A DNA stretch of 64,000 nucleotides, taken from Anaerolineales bacterium (GTDB lineage Bacteria; Chloroflexota; Anaerolineae; Anaerolineales; Villigracilaceae). The stretch's first letter is position 1. The number at the start of each line of letters is the position of its first letter. Of the stretch, positions 55,378-64,000 are shown in pieces. Position numbers and translations under genes: made by a program. Location of the stretch: NCBI GenBank assembly GCA_023382595.1, contig JAHDWB010000004.1:210342-274341 (forward strand), written 5' to 3'. Below the pieces are notes generated by a model. That model ran no database searches. It was not told the DNA's origin and worked only from the letters and a program-made list of their open reading frames with translations.

Positions 55378-58300
55378 ATGAGCACTATTTTATTTAAGCA
55401 GCCAGTAGTACAAAAACTACAGGTGCTGGCAATTGTAATGATATTGATTGTTGGGGTAATCGGTTCTCCTGAACAGGCGGTATACGCCCGGGAGAGCCAG
55501 TTGGCAAGCCCTCTGGAAGTAATAGAAATCGGCGTTGAAGATGCATCCGCTCTTAGCGCCGATTGCGATTCCCCGCCGAATGACATCGTGGCTGAGAACT
55601 GTTTGCTGGGTAACCCGTCCAGTGAATGGGACGTGGTTGGCGCAGGGGATGTGTCAATCCAGGGTTTCGCGACTGACATCAGTTTTAATCGCGGCGAGAC
55701 TGTGGAGTTTAAGATCGATACCACAGCAACCTCATACGAGATCAATATATATCGGCTCGGCTACTACAATGGAAACGGTGCGCGGCTTATCGCGACCATC
55801 CCATCATCTTCAGTAATAGCAACCGATCAGCCAGCCTGTAACTTCGACGCTGCCAACCGCAACCTGCTGGACTGCGGCAACTGGTCAGTTTCCGCGAGTT
55901 GGACGATTCCAGCCAATGCGACATCGGGTGTTTACATCGCCCGTCCAACACGTACCGACAACGATGGCGCAAGTCATATTGTTTTCATTGTAAGGGATGA
56001 TGCCAGTGCCTCCGACCTGCTGTTCCAAACCTCCGATACCACCTGGCAATCCTACAATCCGTACGGCGGTTACAACGCCTATGGCAGTTCCGGCGCGATA
56101 ATGGCAGAGAAACTCAGTTATAACCGCCCCTTCACGACACGGGGTGCAGAGTTGGAGAACTGGCTTTTCAATGCTGAGTACCCGATGATCCGTTGGTTGG
56201 AGCGGAACGGCTATGATGTCAGCTATGCATCGGCAATTGATATAGAACGCCACAGCAGCCTAATCACGAATCACAAGATTTTCCTTTCGGTTGGGCACGA
56301 CGAATACTGGTCGCAGGGACGGCGTGACGCGGTTACTGCTGCACGCGACGCTGGTGTGCACCTTGCGTTCTTCAGCGGCAATGAGATCTATTGGAAGACC
56401 CGCTGGGAAGATAGCGGGCCCCAATCCTACCGGACTCAGGTAACTTATAAGGAAGGCAGTGCCGCCCCGAGCGGTTCAGCCGAACACCGCAACTGTTACA
56501 ACAACTACGACTGTGATCCCAGCCCTATTTGGACCGGTCTATGGCGAGAAGCGCCTGGCTCAACCCCAGAGAACTCGCTGAGCGGGCAGATCAGCTGGCG
56601 GCTGAACACAGGTTCAATTACGGTTCCAAGTGAGTATGCCTCGTTGCGATTCTGGCGTAACACTCAGGTGGCAAACCTGACCCCCGGTGGGCAGATAACT
56701 CTCTCGAGTGGCACACTTGGCTACGAGTGGGATCCTGAATATCCACAGTATGCTGATTGGTATCCGGCAGGTCGTGTACTGCTCTCGACGACAAACATTA
56801 CATCGTTTGCTGGTCCGGAACAGCACCACTTGAGTCTCTACCGGGCGCCGTCCGGTGCGCTGGTTTTTGGAGCGGGCACCGTCCAATGGTCGTGGGGACT
56901 AGATGGCAATCATGATCGCGGCGCTTCGACCGAGGACCCGAATGTTCAGCAGGCGACAGTGAATCTGTTTGCGGACATGGGTGTCCAGCCAGCCAGCCTT
57001 CAGGACAATCTTGTTGCGGTAAACACCTCGACGGATACTACCCCGCCAACCGTTAGTATTACATCTCCTTTGTCTGGCGCATCAGTATCTGGCGGGACAG
57101 TCACGATCACCGGCACGGCGAGCGACATTGGCGGCGTTGTGGGTGTGGTCGAAATTTCGACCAATGGTGGGACGACCTGGCGGCGTGCATCTGGTCGTGA
57201 GAATTGGAGTTATACCTACACTGCCACAGAGGGCATCGCTGATATTCGTGCCCGCGCCGTTGATGACAGTATCAACCTCAGCACTCCGATTGTCCACACG
57301 TTCAACGTCGAGCCGCGTGTTTGCCCATGTTCGATTTGGAACGACACCTCTGTTCCTTCCAACTTTGAAAATGACGGTCAACCCATTGAAGTCGGTGTGA
57401 AATTTCAAAGCAGTGAGGCGGGATATGTCACCGGCTTGCGGTTCTACAACCATGCATCCAATACCGGGACACACACCGGGCATCTTTGGGCTGCGGATGG
57501 GACGCAACTTGCTGAGGCAGTCTTTATTATTAATGAAACTGCATCCGGGTGGCAGGAGATGTATTTCGATACGCAAGTTCAAATCCAGGCAGATACAACC
57601 TATGTTGCCTCCTATCATTCCGCCAATGGCGGGTACGTGTATGACGATAACTACTTCCTCACCGCGTATAACAATTCTCCGTTGCGAGCACTTGCCAATG
57701 GAGAGGAAGGTCCTAATGGCGTTTATAGCTACGGACCAAGTTCCTTCCCAACCCAGACCTATCAAAGCAGTAATTATTGGGTGGATGTCATCTTTGATAA
57801 TTCTCCGCAGGTTTACAGTGTGTGGGAGCAGGGACCGATCACAGGCTCTGCTTCGGTTGATGATCCTACAGCCATTGAAGCCGGCTTTAAATTCAAGACC
57901 GATGTTCCTGGTTCGATTATCGGCATTGCGTTCTATAAAGGCGCTGCCAACACAGGTCCATTCATGGGGCATCTTTGGCAGTTGAATGGAACACAACTGG
58001 CATCCAAGAATTACACCAACAATACTGCCGAAGTCGGCTGGCAGGAGATCATATTTGATGTGCCGATACCCATTGCTGCGAACACCACCTACATCGGTTC
58101 CTACTTTACGCAATCCGGCAACTATGCCGCCGTAAACAATTACTTCACGTCCGAAGTGTACAATGCGCCCGTGCACGCATTGGCGAACAACGGACCGGAT
58201 GGACCCAACGGTGTATACAATTACGGTAGCAGTGCTTTCCCACAAGCCAGCTTCCAGGGCAGTAACTATTGGGTGGATGTGCTCTTCGTGCCTGATATGC

Positions 58301-61300
58301 CCATTGACGGTACATCTCCCACCATCACATCCGTGACCCCGTTGAACAACGCGACAAATGCAAACACTGGAACTGTCATCACCGCCATATTCAGTGAAGG
58401 GATGGATGCAGACACTATCACATCGTCCACCTTCGAACTGCTTGACGCTTCCAACAACATCGTTCCTGCCTCGGTTTCCTATAACACCGCCACGCGGACA
58501 GCGACTCTTACACCTTCCTCCCCGCTTGCCCTTTCATCAACATATACAGCTCGAGTGACTGGTGGCGCGTCCGGCGTGACCGACCTCGCAGGCAACCCGC
58601 TTGCATCTAACTACACTTGGACATTCTCCACCCTGGGACCTCCCCCCAATGAAGGTCCCGGTGGACCGATCCTCGTGCTTTCCAGCGCGGCGAATCCGTT
58701 CAGCCGCTACTATGCCGAAATCCTGCGTGCCGAGGGTTTGAACCAATTCACCGCAACGGATATCTCCAACCTGACGGGCGCACTACTTAATGATTATCAG
58801 GTCGTAATCCTCGGGGAATTTCCTCTTACATCCACTGAAGTCGGCTTGCTCTCCAACTGGGTTAATAACGGCGGCAACCTGATCGCTATGCGCCCCGACC
58901 CGCAATTGGCGAGCCTGCTCGGATTAACTTCCACGGGCACAATCCTCAATGAAGGATACATACTTGTAAATACCGCCTCCGCGCCGGGACAAGGAATTGT
59001 CAACCAGTCCATCCAATTCCATGGCACAGCGGATATGTATATTTTGAACGGAGCTACAGCGATTGCCGCTTTGTATTCCAATGCGACCACTGCCACTCCT
59101 AACCCCGCAGTGACCATCGTCAGCGTGGGATCGAACGGGGGGCAGGCAGCAGCTTTCACGTACGATTTGGCGCGTTCTGTCGTCTACACCCGACAAGGCA
59201 ATCCTGCCTGGGCAGGTCAAAGCCGTGATGGGCAATCGGGTCCCATCCGTGCAGATAATCTGTTTTTTGGCAATGCAGCGGGCGATCCCCAGCCCGATTG
59301 GATTGATTTCAACAAAGTTCAAATTCCACAGGCAGATGAACAACAGCGCCTGCTCGCGAACATGATCCTGAGAATGAACGTGGATAATCATCCTCTGCCA
59401 CGCTTCTGGTACTTCCCGCGCGGGGAAAAGGCTGTTTTCGTGATGACGCATGATGAGCATGGCGGCGGTGACATTGTCAGCCGCCTGAATGCCTACAACG
59501 CCCTCAGTCCGAGTGAATGTAACGTGGACGAATGGGAGTGCGTGCTCAGCACCACCTACCTGTATACCAATGCCCAGATCACAAATGCGCAATTGACGGC
59601 ATTCCAATCCCAGGGACATGAGTTTGCGGTCCATATAGATACTGGTTGTGCCAACTTCACCCCGGCATCGCTTGCAAATAATTACGCCACGCAAATTCCC
59701 GCAGTGGCGGTGCAATTCCCAAGCATTGCCCCCCAACGTACACAGCGTACGCACTGTATTGCATTCAGTGACTGGGCTACCCAGCCGAAGGTCCAACTGC
59801 AGAATGGTATGCGTCTGGATACGAACTATTACTACTGGCCTCCCAGTTGGATTCAGAATCGACCTGGCATGTTCACCGGTTCTGGCATGCCCATGCGCTT
59901 TGCCGACCTGGATGGCACAATGATCGACGTCTATCAAGCGACGACACAAATGACGGATGAATCAGGGCAGACTTATCCCTTCACAATTGACGTGCTTCTC
60001 GATAATGCGATCGGAGCACCTGGCTACTACGGCGCTTTCACTGCAAACATGCACACCGATGGCGGCTCAAGCGCAACTACTGATGCATTGGCAATGGTAT
60101 CGTCCGCTTTGTCACGCGGCGTGCCGGTCATCTCCGTCCAGCAATTGTTAACATGGGTGGATGGTCGCAACTATTCCGCTTTCAGCGGCATCACATGGAA
60201 TGGGAACACGCTTGACTTTTATCTGTCCTCTGGTGCGGGTGCAAACGGCTTGTCTGCCATGCTCCCCACGCAATCTAACGCGGGACCGCTGCAAAGCATC
60301 ACTCGCAATGGAACCCCGGTTTCTTATACGACCGAGGTTATCAAAGGCATCGAGTATGCCATGTTCATTTCTCCCAGCGGTGATTATCAAGCCGTCTATT
60401 CAGTCGATACAACTCCGCCCGTCATTTCTAACATCCTTACTACCGTCAACCCGGATGGGACGGTTACTATCACCTGGAATACGGATGAGAATGCCGATTC
60501 AAGCGTGGACTATGGAACTGATGCGAACACTTTGAATCTCAGTGCCGCTGATGCCGTGCTCGCCGCGTCACACTCCATCACGCTCACAGGGTTGACACCC
60601 AACACCACCTACTACTTCCGCGTCACCTCTGCGGATGCCAGCACGAACTCCGCCACATTGCCGAATCCGCCTGCTATGCCATTGAACTTCACGACGCCGT
60701 CCGGCGCCTTGATGGACACTTCATCAGGCGATTTCAACGGCGGCGATCTGAGTTGTGCCTATCCTGTCCAGATGGGGAATGGGGAATTGATCCTGCCGCC
60801 TACGATCGCAGCTGAGTTTGACGGCTTCAACCTGCCTTCTGACTGGTCCAGCCATGTGTGGACGGGCAGTGCTCCTTCGGTCAGTGGTGGATTGCTCACC
60901 CTGAACGGAGTTTCCGCCCGAAATGACACACTTCTCGGACCTGGCCACTCTCTGGAATTTGTCGCAACCTTTGGCAGTCAGCCATACCAGGTCGTTGGCT
61001 TTGGCGCCGGTGATACGACCTACAATGATTCGCCTTGGATCATGTTCTCTACCGGCAACGATGGCGCGCAACTCTATGCCCGTATCCTCGCAAACGCCGG
61101 TGGACCCTATAACGTCGGTGATGATAAGATTCCTCTGGGGTCACAGTATCTTGGCAGCCCGCATCGCTACCGTATTGAATGGAAGGCAAACAGCATCGAC
61201 TTTTATATTGACGGCGTCAACGTCGCCAGCCGTTCTGTAACTGTCGGCAGTCAAATGCGCGTGGCAGCCAGCGATTACGACTTCAACACCCCTCCGTTGA

Positions 61301-64000
61301 TTGTGGATTGGATCCATGTCAGCCCGTACGTGTCGCCTTGTACATTCACTTCGCGTGTCCTTGATGCCGGGCAATCCGTTAATTGGGAGACCATTTCCTG
61401 GACAGGACAGACTCCCGCGGGCACATCGTTAGCCTTATCCTATCGCATCGGTAATACCCCTGCTCCAGACGGCTCGTGGACTTCCTTCCAAGCGATTCCA
61501 ATCTCTGGTTCTTCATTAGGCGGGAACTCGCGCTACATTCAATATCGTGTTGTACTCGCCGCGTCGAACGACATGTTTACACCGTTGTTGGAAGATGTGT
61601 CCATTACCTATTCTCATGGTGAAGATGTCACCCCGCCCACGATCATTGGGCGTAATCCCGCGCCAATGGAAACGGACGTAGACGTGACGACCTCTATTAC
61701 GATTATTTTCAGCGAACCGATGGACCCCGTTACGATTATCCCCTCTAATTTCTCGCTGAAACTGGTGGGAGCGAACATCGATGTACCGTTTATCCTCGGT
61801 TATATCGGGTTGACTGCCACGCTTGATCCTGTCGGCGACCTTGTCCCTGGTACACAATACGCTGTGCATGTGGAAGGCGCAGTCACGGATTTGGCGGGCA
61901 ATCCGCTTGGCATAGACTCGGATTGGGCTCTCACAACCCGGGCAGAAGGATTGGTCGATACAACGGTATCAGATTTCGGGTCCGGAACGAACGCCTGCTA
62001 TGTCGCAGAAACAGCAAACGGCGAATTGATCCTTAATCCAACGATTGGCACCGAATTTTCAAGCGCATCCCTTCCAGCCGGCTGGAGCAGTTATGACTGG
62101 CCCTTTGATGGCACACCTGGTTCTTACGTGGTTTCTGGCGGTGTGCTAATTGTAGATGGAATGCGAATTAATCCGGAGCCTGCCGCGTACACTTCTGGAA
62201 GAGTTTTGGAATTCTACGGCACATTTGCAGCAACCCCCTTCCAGCATGTTGGATTTGGTGCAGGCAGCCAAAATCCGCCAAATGAGGTTTACAACACCGC
62301 TCCGTGGGCAATGTTTACCACCGGCATGGGTGGCACCGCTTTGATGGCGCGCACTTCATCCGATGCAGGTGGTTTCGATTACACGATCCCCGGAAACTGG
62401 CTTGGAGCGCCTCATTTATATCGTATTGAGTGGACTGCTTCAAACGTCTCGTATTACATTGACGGCGTTCTGGTCATTGCTCATGCATATTCAAGCTCTA
62501 ACACCATGCGCCCCGCCGTCAGCGACCTGAACCAGGGAGGCGGACAGGTGGCGGTAGACTGGATGCGTATGTCGCCTTATAGTATGCCATGCTCATTTGA
62601 ATCACGCATCTTCGATGCAGGATTGGTTGTGGATTGGTTCAACCTTAACTGGCTTGGTTCCACACCTGCCGGCACGAACGCGGCGTTTGAAACACGTAGC
62701 GGCAATATTCCAGTGCCCGATGAGAGCTGGTCTGCGTGGGAAGCCGCGACCGGACCGATCTCCAGTCCCAACGGTCGATATGCACAATACCGGGTTACGC
62801 TCAGTGCCACGGATGTGAACAGCACGCCGATTATTGAGAGCGTAGAATTGACCTATCTGCAGATTGTCAACCAGGCGCCGACAGATATTGCTCTTGATTC
62901 CATGAGCGTGGCTGAGAACCAACCGATCAACGCATTGGTCGGTGTACTCAGTACAATAGATCCGGACCCCCTCGATTCGTTTGTTTACAGTCTGGTGACG
63001 AACGCTACAACCTGCCCGCTGGCAGCGGATAATGCATCGTTTGGAATCGACAGCGCAAACCTTGTGACTGCGGCGGTCTTCGATTTTGAGACCAAGGATA
63101 GTTATGTGATTTGCGTTCGAAGTACAGATATGGGCGGACTGTCCTTCGATAAACAATTTGTTGTCAGTATCACGGATCTAGTCTATGGTACGACTGCCAG
63201 TATTTCGTCGAATAATAATCCATCCACATACGGGCAAAACGTCAACTTTACTGTAACCGTCACATCGAGCGGTGGCGTCCCGACAGGATCTGTAACTTTT
63301 ATGAGTGGAGCAGTCACACTGGGCAGCGCAATATTGAATGCCAGTGGGATCGCAACATTCAGCACAAATGCACTCGCCGCAGATTTGTCACCCTATACGA
63401 TCCATGCTGTTTATGTGGGAGAAGCTGATTTTGGGGCGAGCGATGATTCGATTGTGCAAACTGTCAACAAGGCGACTGCGACCATAACGCTTGGGAATCT
63501 CACTCAGACGTACAACGGGTTGCCTCTTTTCGCGACTGCGACAACGAATCCACCAAACCTGACAGTTGACTTGACCTATGATGGATCTTCTGTTGCGCCA
63601 ACAAATGCCGGCAGTTATTCCGTTGTTGGCTCCATTAACCATCCCAACTATACAGGTGCTGCGAACGGAATATTTGTCATTGAAAAAGCCACCTCGACAA
63701 CGACCGTATTGGGTGGAGGTACTTTCACCTACGATGGCAATCCTCATGCGGCGATAGTAACGGTCACTGGTGCGGGCGGACTCAATCTCACCCCCATGCC
63801 AATTTATAGCGGAGGATGCAGTGCAGCACCGGTCAATGTCTCAGATACACCCTGTACCGCTAGCTACACCTATGCAGAAAGTGAAAACTATCTGGGCAGC
63901 ACAGATAACACTGTGATTATTATCACGCCGAAGACCGCTTCGGTAACGCCGAACGCGGGCAGCAAGGTCTATGGTGAAGATGACCCGGCACTGACCGGGA
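55378..64000 (+). CDS. Giant exported multidomain protein, 3' end beyond the window
   Basis: At least 2874 codons, open to the right edge. After a signal peptide (ending near YAR, residue 41) come: N,N-dimethylformamidase-beta-like domain about 60-545 (SVGHDEYWSQGRRDAV, GNEIYWKTRWE); Ig-like 554-642; two DUF4082 domains 647-806 and 811-971; Big_5 979-1085; a Rossmann-like segment 1097-1290; a NodB-like deacetylase segment 1342-1596 (MTHDEHGGG, QGHEFAVHID); fibronectin III 1676-1774; a 200-residue module at about 1796 and again at about 2207, with Big_5 (2085-2184) between; a cadherin-like stretch about 2490-2600; a Big_3-like Ig 2605-2700; and MBG repeats to the edge. Catalytic activity is unproven. 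Its exterior location and many adhesive modules suggest a surface enzyme or matrix protein. Confidence 0.85.
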   Translation, partial: MSTILFKQPVVQKLQVLAIVMILIVGVIGSPEQAVYARESQLASPLEVIEIGVEDASALSADCDSPPNDIVAENCLLGNPSSEWDVVGAGDVSIQGFATDISFNRGETVEFKIDTTATSYEINIYRLGYYNGNGARLIATIPSSSVIATDQPACNFDAANRNLLDCGNWSVSASWTIPANATSGVYIARPTRTDNDGASHIVFIVRDDASASDLLFQTSDTTWQSYNPYGGYNAYGSSGAIMAEKLSYNRPFTTRGAELENWLFNAEYPMIRWLERNGYDVSYASAIDIERHSSLITNHKIFLSVGHDEYWSQGRRDAVTAARDAGVHLAFFSGNEIYWKTRWEDSGPQSYRTQVTYKEGSAAPSGSAEHRNCYNNYDCDPSPIWTGLWREAPGSTPENSLSGQISWRLNTGSITVPSEYASLRFWRNTQVANLTPGGQITLSSGTLGYEWDPEYPQYADWYPAGRVLLSTTNITSFAGPEQHHLSLYRAPSGALVFGAGTVQWSWGLDGNHDRGASTEDPNVQQATVNLFADMGVQPASLQDNLVAVNTSTDTTPPTVSITSPLSGASVSGGTVTITGTASDIGGVVGVVEISTNGGTTWRRASGRENWSYTYTATEGIADIRARAVDDSINLSTPIVHTFNVEPRVCPCSIWNDTSVPSNFENDGQPIEVGVKFQSSEAGYVTGLRFYNHASNTGTHTGHLWAADGTQLAEAVFIINETASGWQEMYFDTQVQIQADTTYVASYHSANGGYVYDDNYFLTAYNNSPLRALANGEEGPNGVYSYGPSSFPTQTYQSSNYWVDVIFDNSPQVYSVWEQGPITGSASVDDPTAIEAGFKFKTDVPGSIIGIAFYKGAANTGPFMGHLWQLNGTQLASKNYTNNTAEVGWQEIIFDVPIPIAANTTYIGSYFTQSGNYAAVNNYFTSEVYNAPVHALANNGPDGPNGVYNYGSSAFPQASFQGSNYWVDVLFVPDMPIDGTSPTITSVTPLNNATNANTGTVITAIFSEGMDADTITSSTFELLDASNNIVPASVSYNTATRTATLTPSSPLALSSTYTARVTGGASGVTDLAGNPLASNYTWTFSTLGPPPNEGPGGPILVLSSAANPFSRYYAEILRAEGLNQFTATDISNLTGALLNDYQVVILGEFPLTSTEVGLLSNWVNNGGNLIAMRPDPQLASLLGLTSTGTILNEGYILVNTASAPGQGIVNQSIQFHGTADMYILNGATAIAALYSNATTATPNPAVTIVSVGSNGGQAAAFTYDLARSVVYTRQGNPAWAGQSRDGQSGPIRADNLFFGNAAGDPQPDWIDFNKVQIPQADEQQRLLANMILRMNVDNHPLPRFWYFPRGEKAVFVMTHDEHGGGDIVSRLNAYNALSPSECNVDEWECVLSTTYLYTNAQITNAQLTAFQSQGHEFAVHIDTGCANFTPASLANNYATQIPAVAVQFPSIAPQRTQRTHCIAFSDWATQPKVQLQNGMRLDTNYYYWPPSWIQNRPGMFTGSGMPMRFADLDGTMIDVYQATTQMTDESGQTYPFTIDVLLDNAIGAPGYYGAFTANMHTDGGSSATTDALAMVSSALSRGVPVISVQQLLTWVDGRNYSAFSGITWNGNTLDFYLSSGAGANGLSAMLPTQSNAGPLQSITRNGTPVSYTTEVIKGIEYAMFISPSGDYQAVYSVDTTPPVISNILTTVNPDGTVTITWNTDENADSSVDYGTDANTLNLSAADAVLAASHSITLTGLTPNTTYYFRVTSADASTNSATLPNPPAMPLNFTTPSGALMDTSSGDFNGGDLSCAYPVQMGNGELILPPTIAAEFDGFNLPSDWSSHVWTGSAPSVSGGLLTLNGVSARNDTLLGPGHSLEFVATFGSQPYQVVGFGAGDTTYNDSPWIMFSTGNDGAQLYARILANAGGPYNVGDDKIPLGSQYLGSPHRYRIEWKANSIDFYIDGVNVASRSVTVGSQMRVAASDYDFNTPPLIVDWIHVSPYVSPCTFTSRVLDAGQSVNWETISWTGQTPAGTSLALSYRIGNTPAPDGSWTSFQAIPISGSSLGGNSRYIQYRVVLAASNDMFTPLLEDVSITYSHGEDVTPPTIIGRNPAPMETDVDVTTSITIIFSEPMDPVTIIPSNFSLKLVGANIDVPFILGYIGLTATLDPVGDLVPGTQYAVHVEGAVTDLAGNPLGIDSDWALTTRAEGLVDTTVSDFGSGTNACYVAETANGELILNPTIGTEFSSASLPAGWSSYDWPFDGTPGSYVVSGGVLIVDGMRINPEPAAYTSGRVLEFYGTFAATPFQHVGFGAGSQNPPNEVYNTAPWAMFTTGMGGTALMARTSSDAGGFDYTIPGNWLGAPHLYRIEWTASNVSYYIDGVLVIAHAYSSSNTMRPAVSDLNQGGGQVAVDWMRMSPYSMPCSFESRIFDAGLVVDWFNLNWLGSTPAGTNAAFETRSGNIPVPDESWSAWEAATGPISSPNGRYAQYRVTLSATDVNSTPIIESVELTYLQIVNQAPTDIALDSMSVAENQPINALVGVLSTIDPDPLDSFVYSLVTNATTCPLAADNASFGIDSANLVTAAVFDFETKDSYVICVRSTDMGGLSFDKQFVVSITDLVYGTTASISSNNNPSTYGQNVNFTVTVTSSGGVPTGSVTFMSGAVTLGSAILNASGIATFSTNALAADLSPYTIHAVYVGEADFGASDDSIVQTVNKATATITLGNLTQTYNGLPLFATATTNPPNLTVDLTYDGSSVAPTNAGSYSVVGSINHPNYTGAANGIFVIEKATSTTTVLGGGTFTYDGNPHAAIVTVTGAGGLNLTPMPIYSGGCSAAPVNVSDTPCTASYTYAESENYLGSTDNTVIIITPKTASVTPNAGSKVYGEDDPALTG
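60765..61340 (+). repeat. Duplicated beta-sandwich module, copy 1 (protein level)
   Basis: This stretch encodes a module starting MGNGELILPPTIAAEFDGF and ending in the IVDWIHVSPYVSPCTFTSRV region. It is repeated at 62005-62620 (NGELILNPTIGTEF, VDWMRMSPYSMPCSFESR). The layout is LamG-like, with matching Cys positions at the end. DNA identity is modest, so the duplication is not recent. Confidence 0.65.
62005..62620 (+). repeat. Duplicated beta-sandwich module, copy 2 (protein level)
   Basis: Second copy of the module described at 60765-61340, with the same order of motifs: NGELIL, a W-rich strand, YRIEW, YYIDG, VDWMRMSPY and a closing Cys followed by FDAGLVVDW (FLDAGQSVNW-like in copy 1). A Big_5-type Ig domain separates the copies. 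Confidence 0.65.

Noticed and set aside
57082..58245. Minus-strand frame of 387 codons, and others opposite the giant gene (58924-59949, 62602-63156)
   Set aside because: They lie antisense to a continuous plus-strand frame with clear domains, have no ribosome-binding sites and show no recognisable families.
55378..64000. CRISPR-like or tandem DNA repeats in the giant gene
   Set aside because: The repetition is at protein domain level with diverged DNA; there are no short direct repeats with regular spacers anywhere in the window.
1..64000. tRNA, rRNA or phage attachment sites
   Set aside because: No gap holds a cloverleaf-like or rRNA-like sequence by eye, and no integrase or transposase gene is seen. 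A covariance-model search would be decisive.

Overview
The window looks like a chromosomal segment of a Chloroflexota bacterium, most likely class Anaerolineae. The reasons are moderate GC, monoderm-style lipoproteins, triple-FHA ABC transporters beside PknB-like kinases, DUF4082/Big_5 surface proteins and abundant short palindromic repeats. This is inferred from gene content only; no rRNA or other marker gene is present.

Layout. (1) 1-2.7 kb: the start of an ABC-transporter substrate-binding lipoprotein, a MOFRL-type glycerate 2-kinase and an NnrS-like membrane protein. (2) 2.8-11.1 kb: a respiratory block. On the minus strand, reading downstream, it holds a one-helix subunit, a CuA subunit II, a heme-copper subunit I that lacks the usual active-site tyrosine, a DsbD/TauE-like membrane protein, a CcoI-type copper ATPase and a large cytochrome b/ferredoxin fusion. 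A nitric oxide reductase is a serious alternative to an oxygen reductase. (3) 11.4-31.6 kb: secondary metabolism. A FabF-like ketosynthase and a DUF2723 membrane protein precede a minus-strand operon made of a 3211-residue hybrid (FAAL-ACP-KS-AT-ACP-C-A-PCP-reductase), a type II thioesterase and an Sfp-type phosphopantetheinyl transferase. Divergent from it are a triple-FHA ABC transporter, a lipoprotein and a Ser/Thr kinase.

(4) 31.8-36.2 kb: a MatB-like malonyl-CoA synthetase, a 5'-3' exonuclease and a DUF2877 protein in one operon, then two small genes. (5) 36.2-38.9 kb: an AT-rich island with a membrane-anchored J-domain protein and an unknown partner. (6) 38.9-51.0 kb: a nine-gene minus-strand operon with a molybdenum hydroxylase (large, FAD and 2Fe-2S subunits, XdhC, CoxG), an amidase, FdrA, DUF1116 and a cyclase-family hydrolase. 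A nucleobase permease diverges from it. With the DUF2877 gene this gives all three components of the FdrA/DUF1116/DUF2877 carbamoyltransferase, suggesting uptake and hydroxylation of an N-heterocycle, ring opening and phosphorolytic release of carbamoyl phosphate.

(7) 51.1-55.0 kb: a DUF2270 membrane protein and a PAS histidine kinase/NarL-type regulator pair. (8) 55.4-64.0 kb: the first 2874 codons of a giant exported multidomain protein, open at the window edge.

The most interesting systems are the compact lipo-PKS-NRPS with reductive release (a predicted beta-ketoacyl-glycinal or 3-acylpyrrolinone), the N-heterocycle/carbamoyl-phosphate operon, and the tyrosine-less heme-copper enzyme with its cytochrome b/ferredoxin neighbour.
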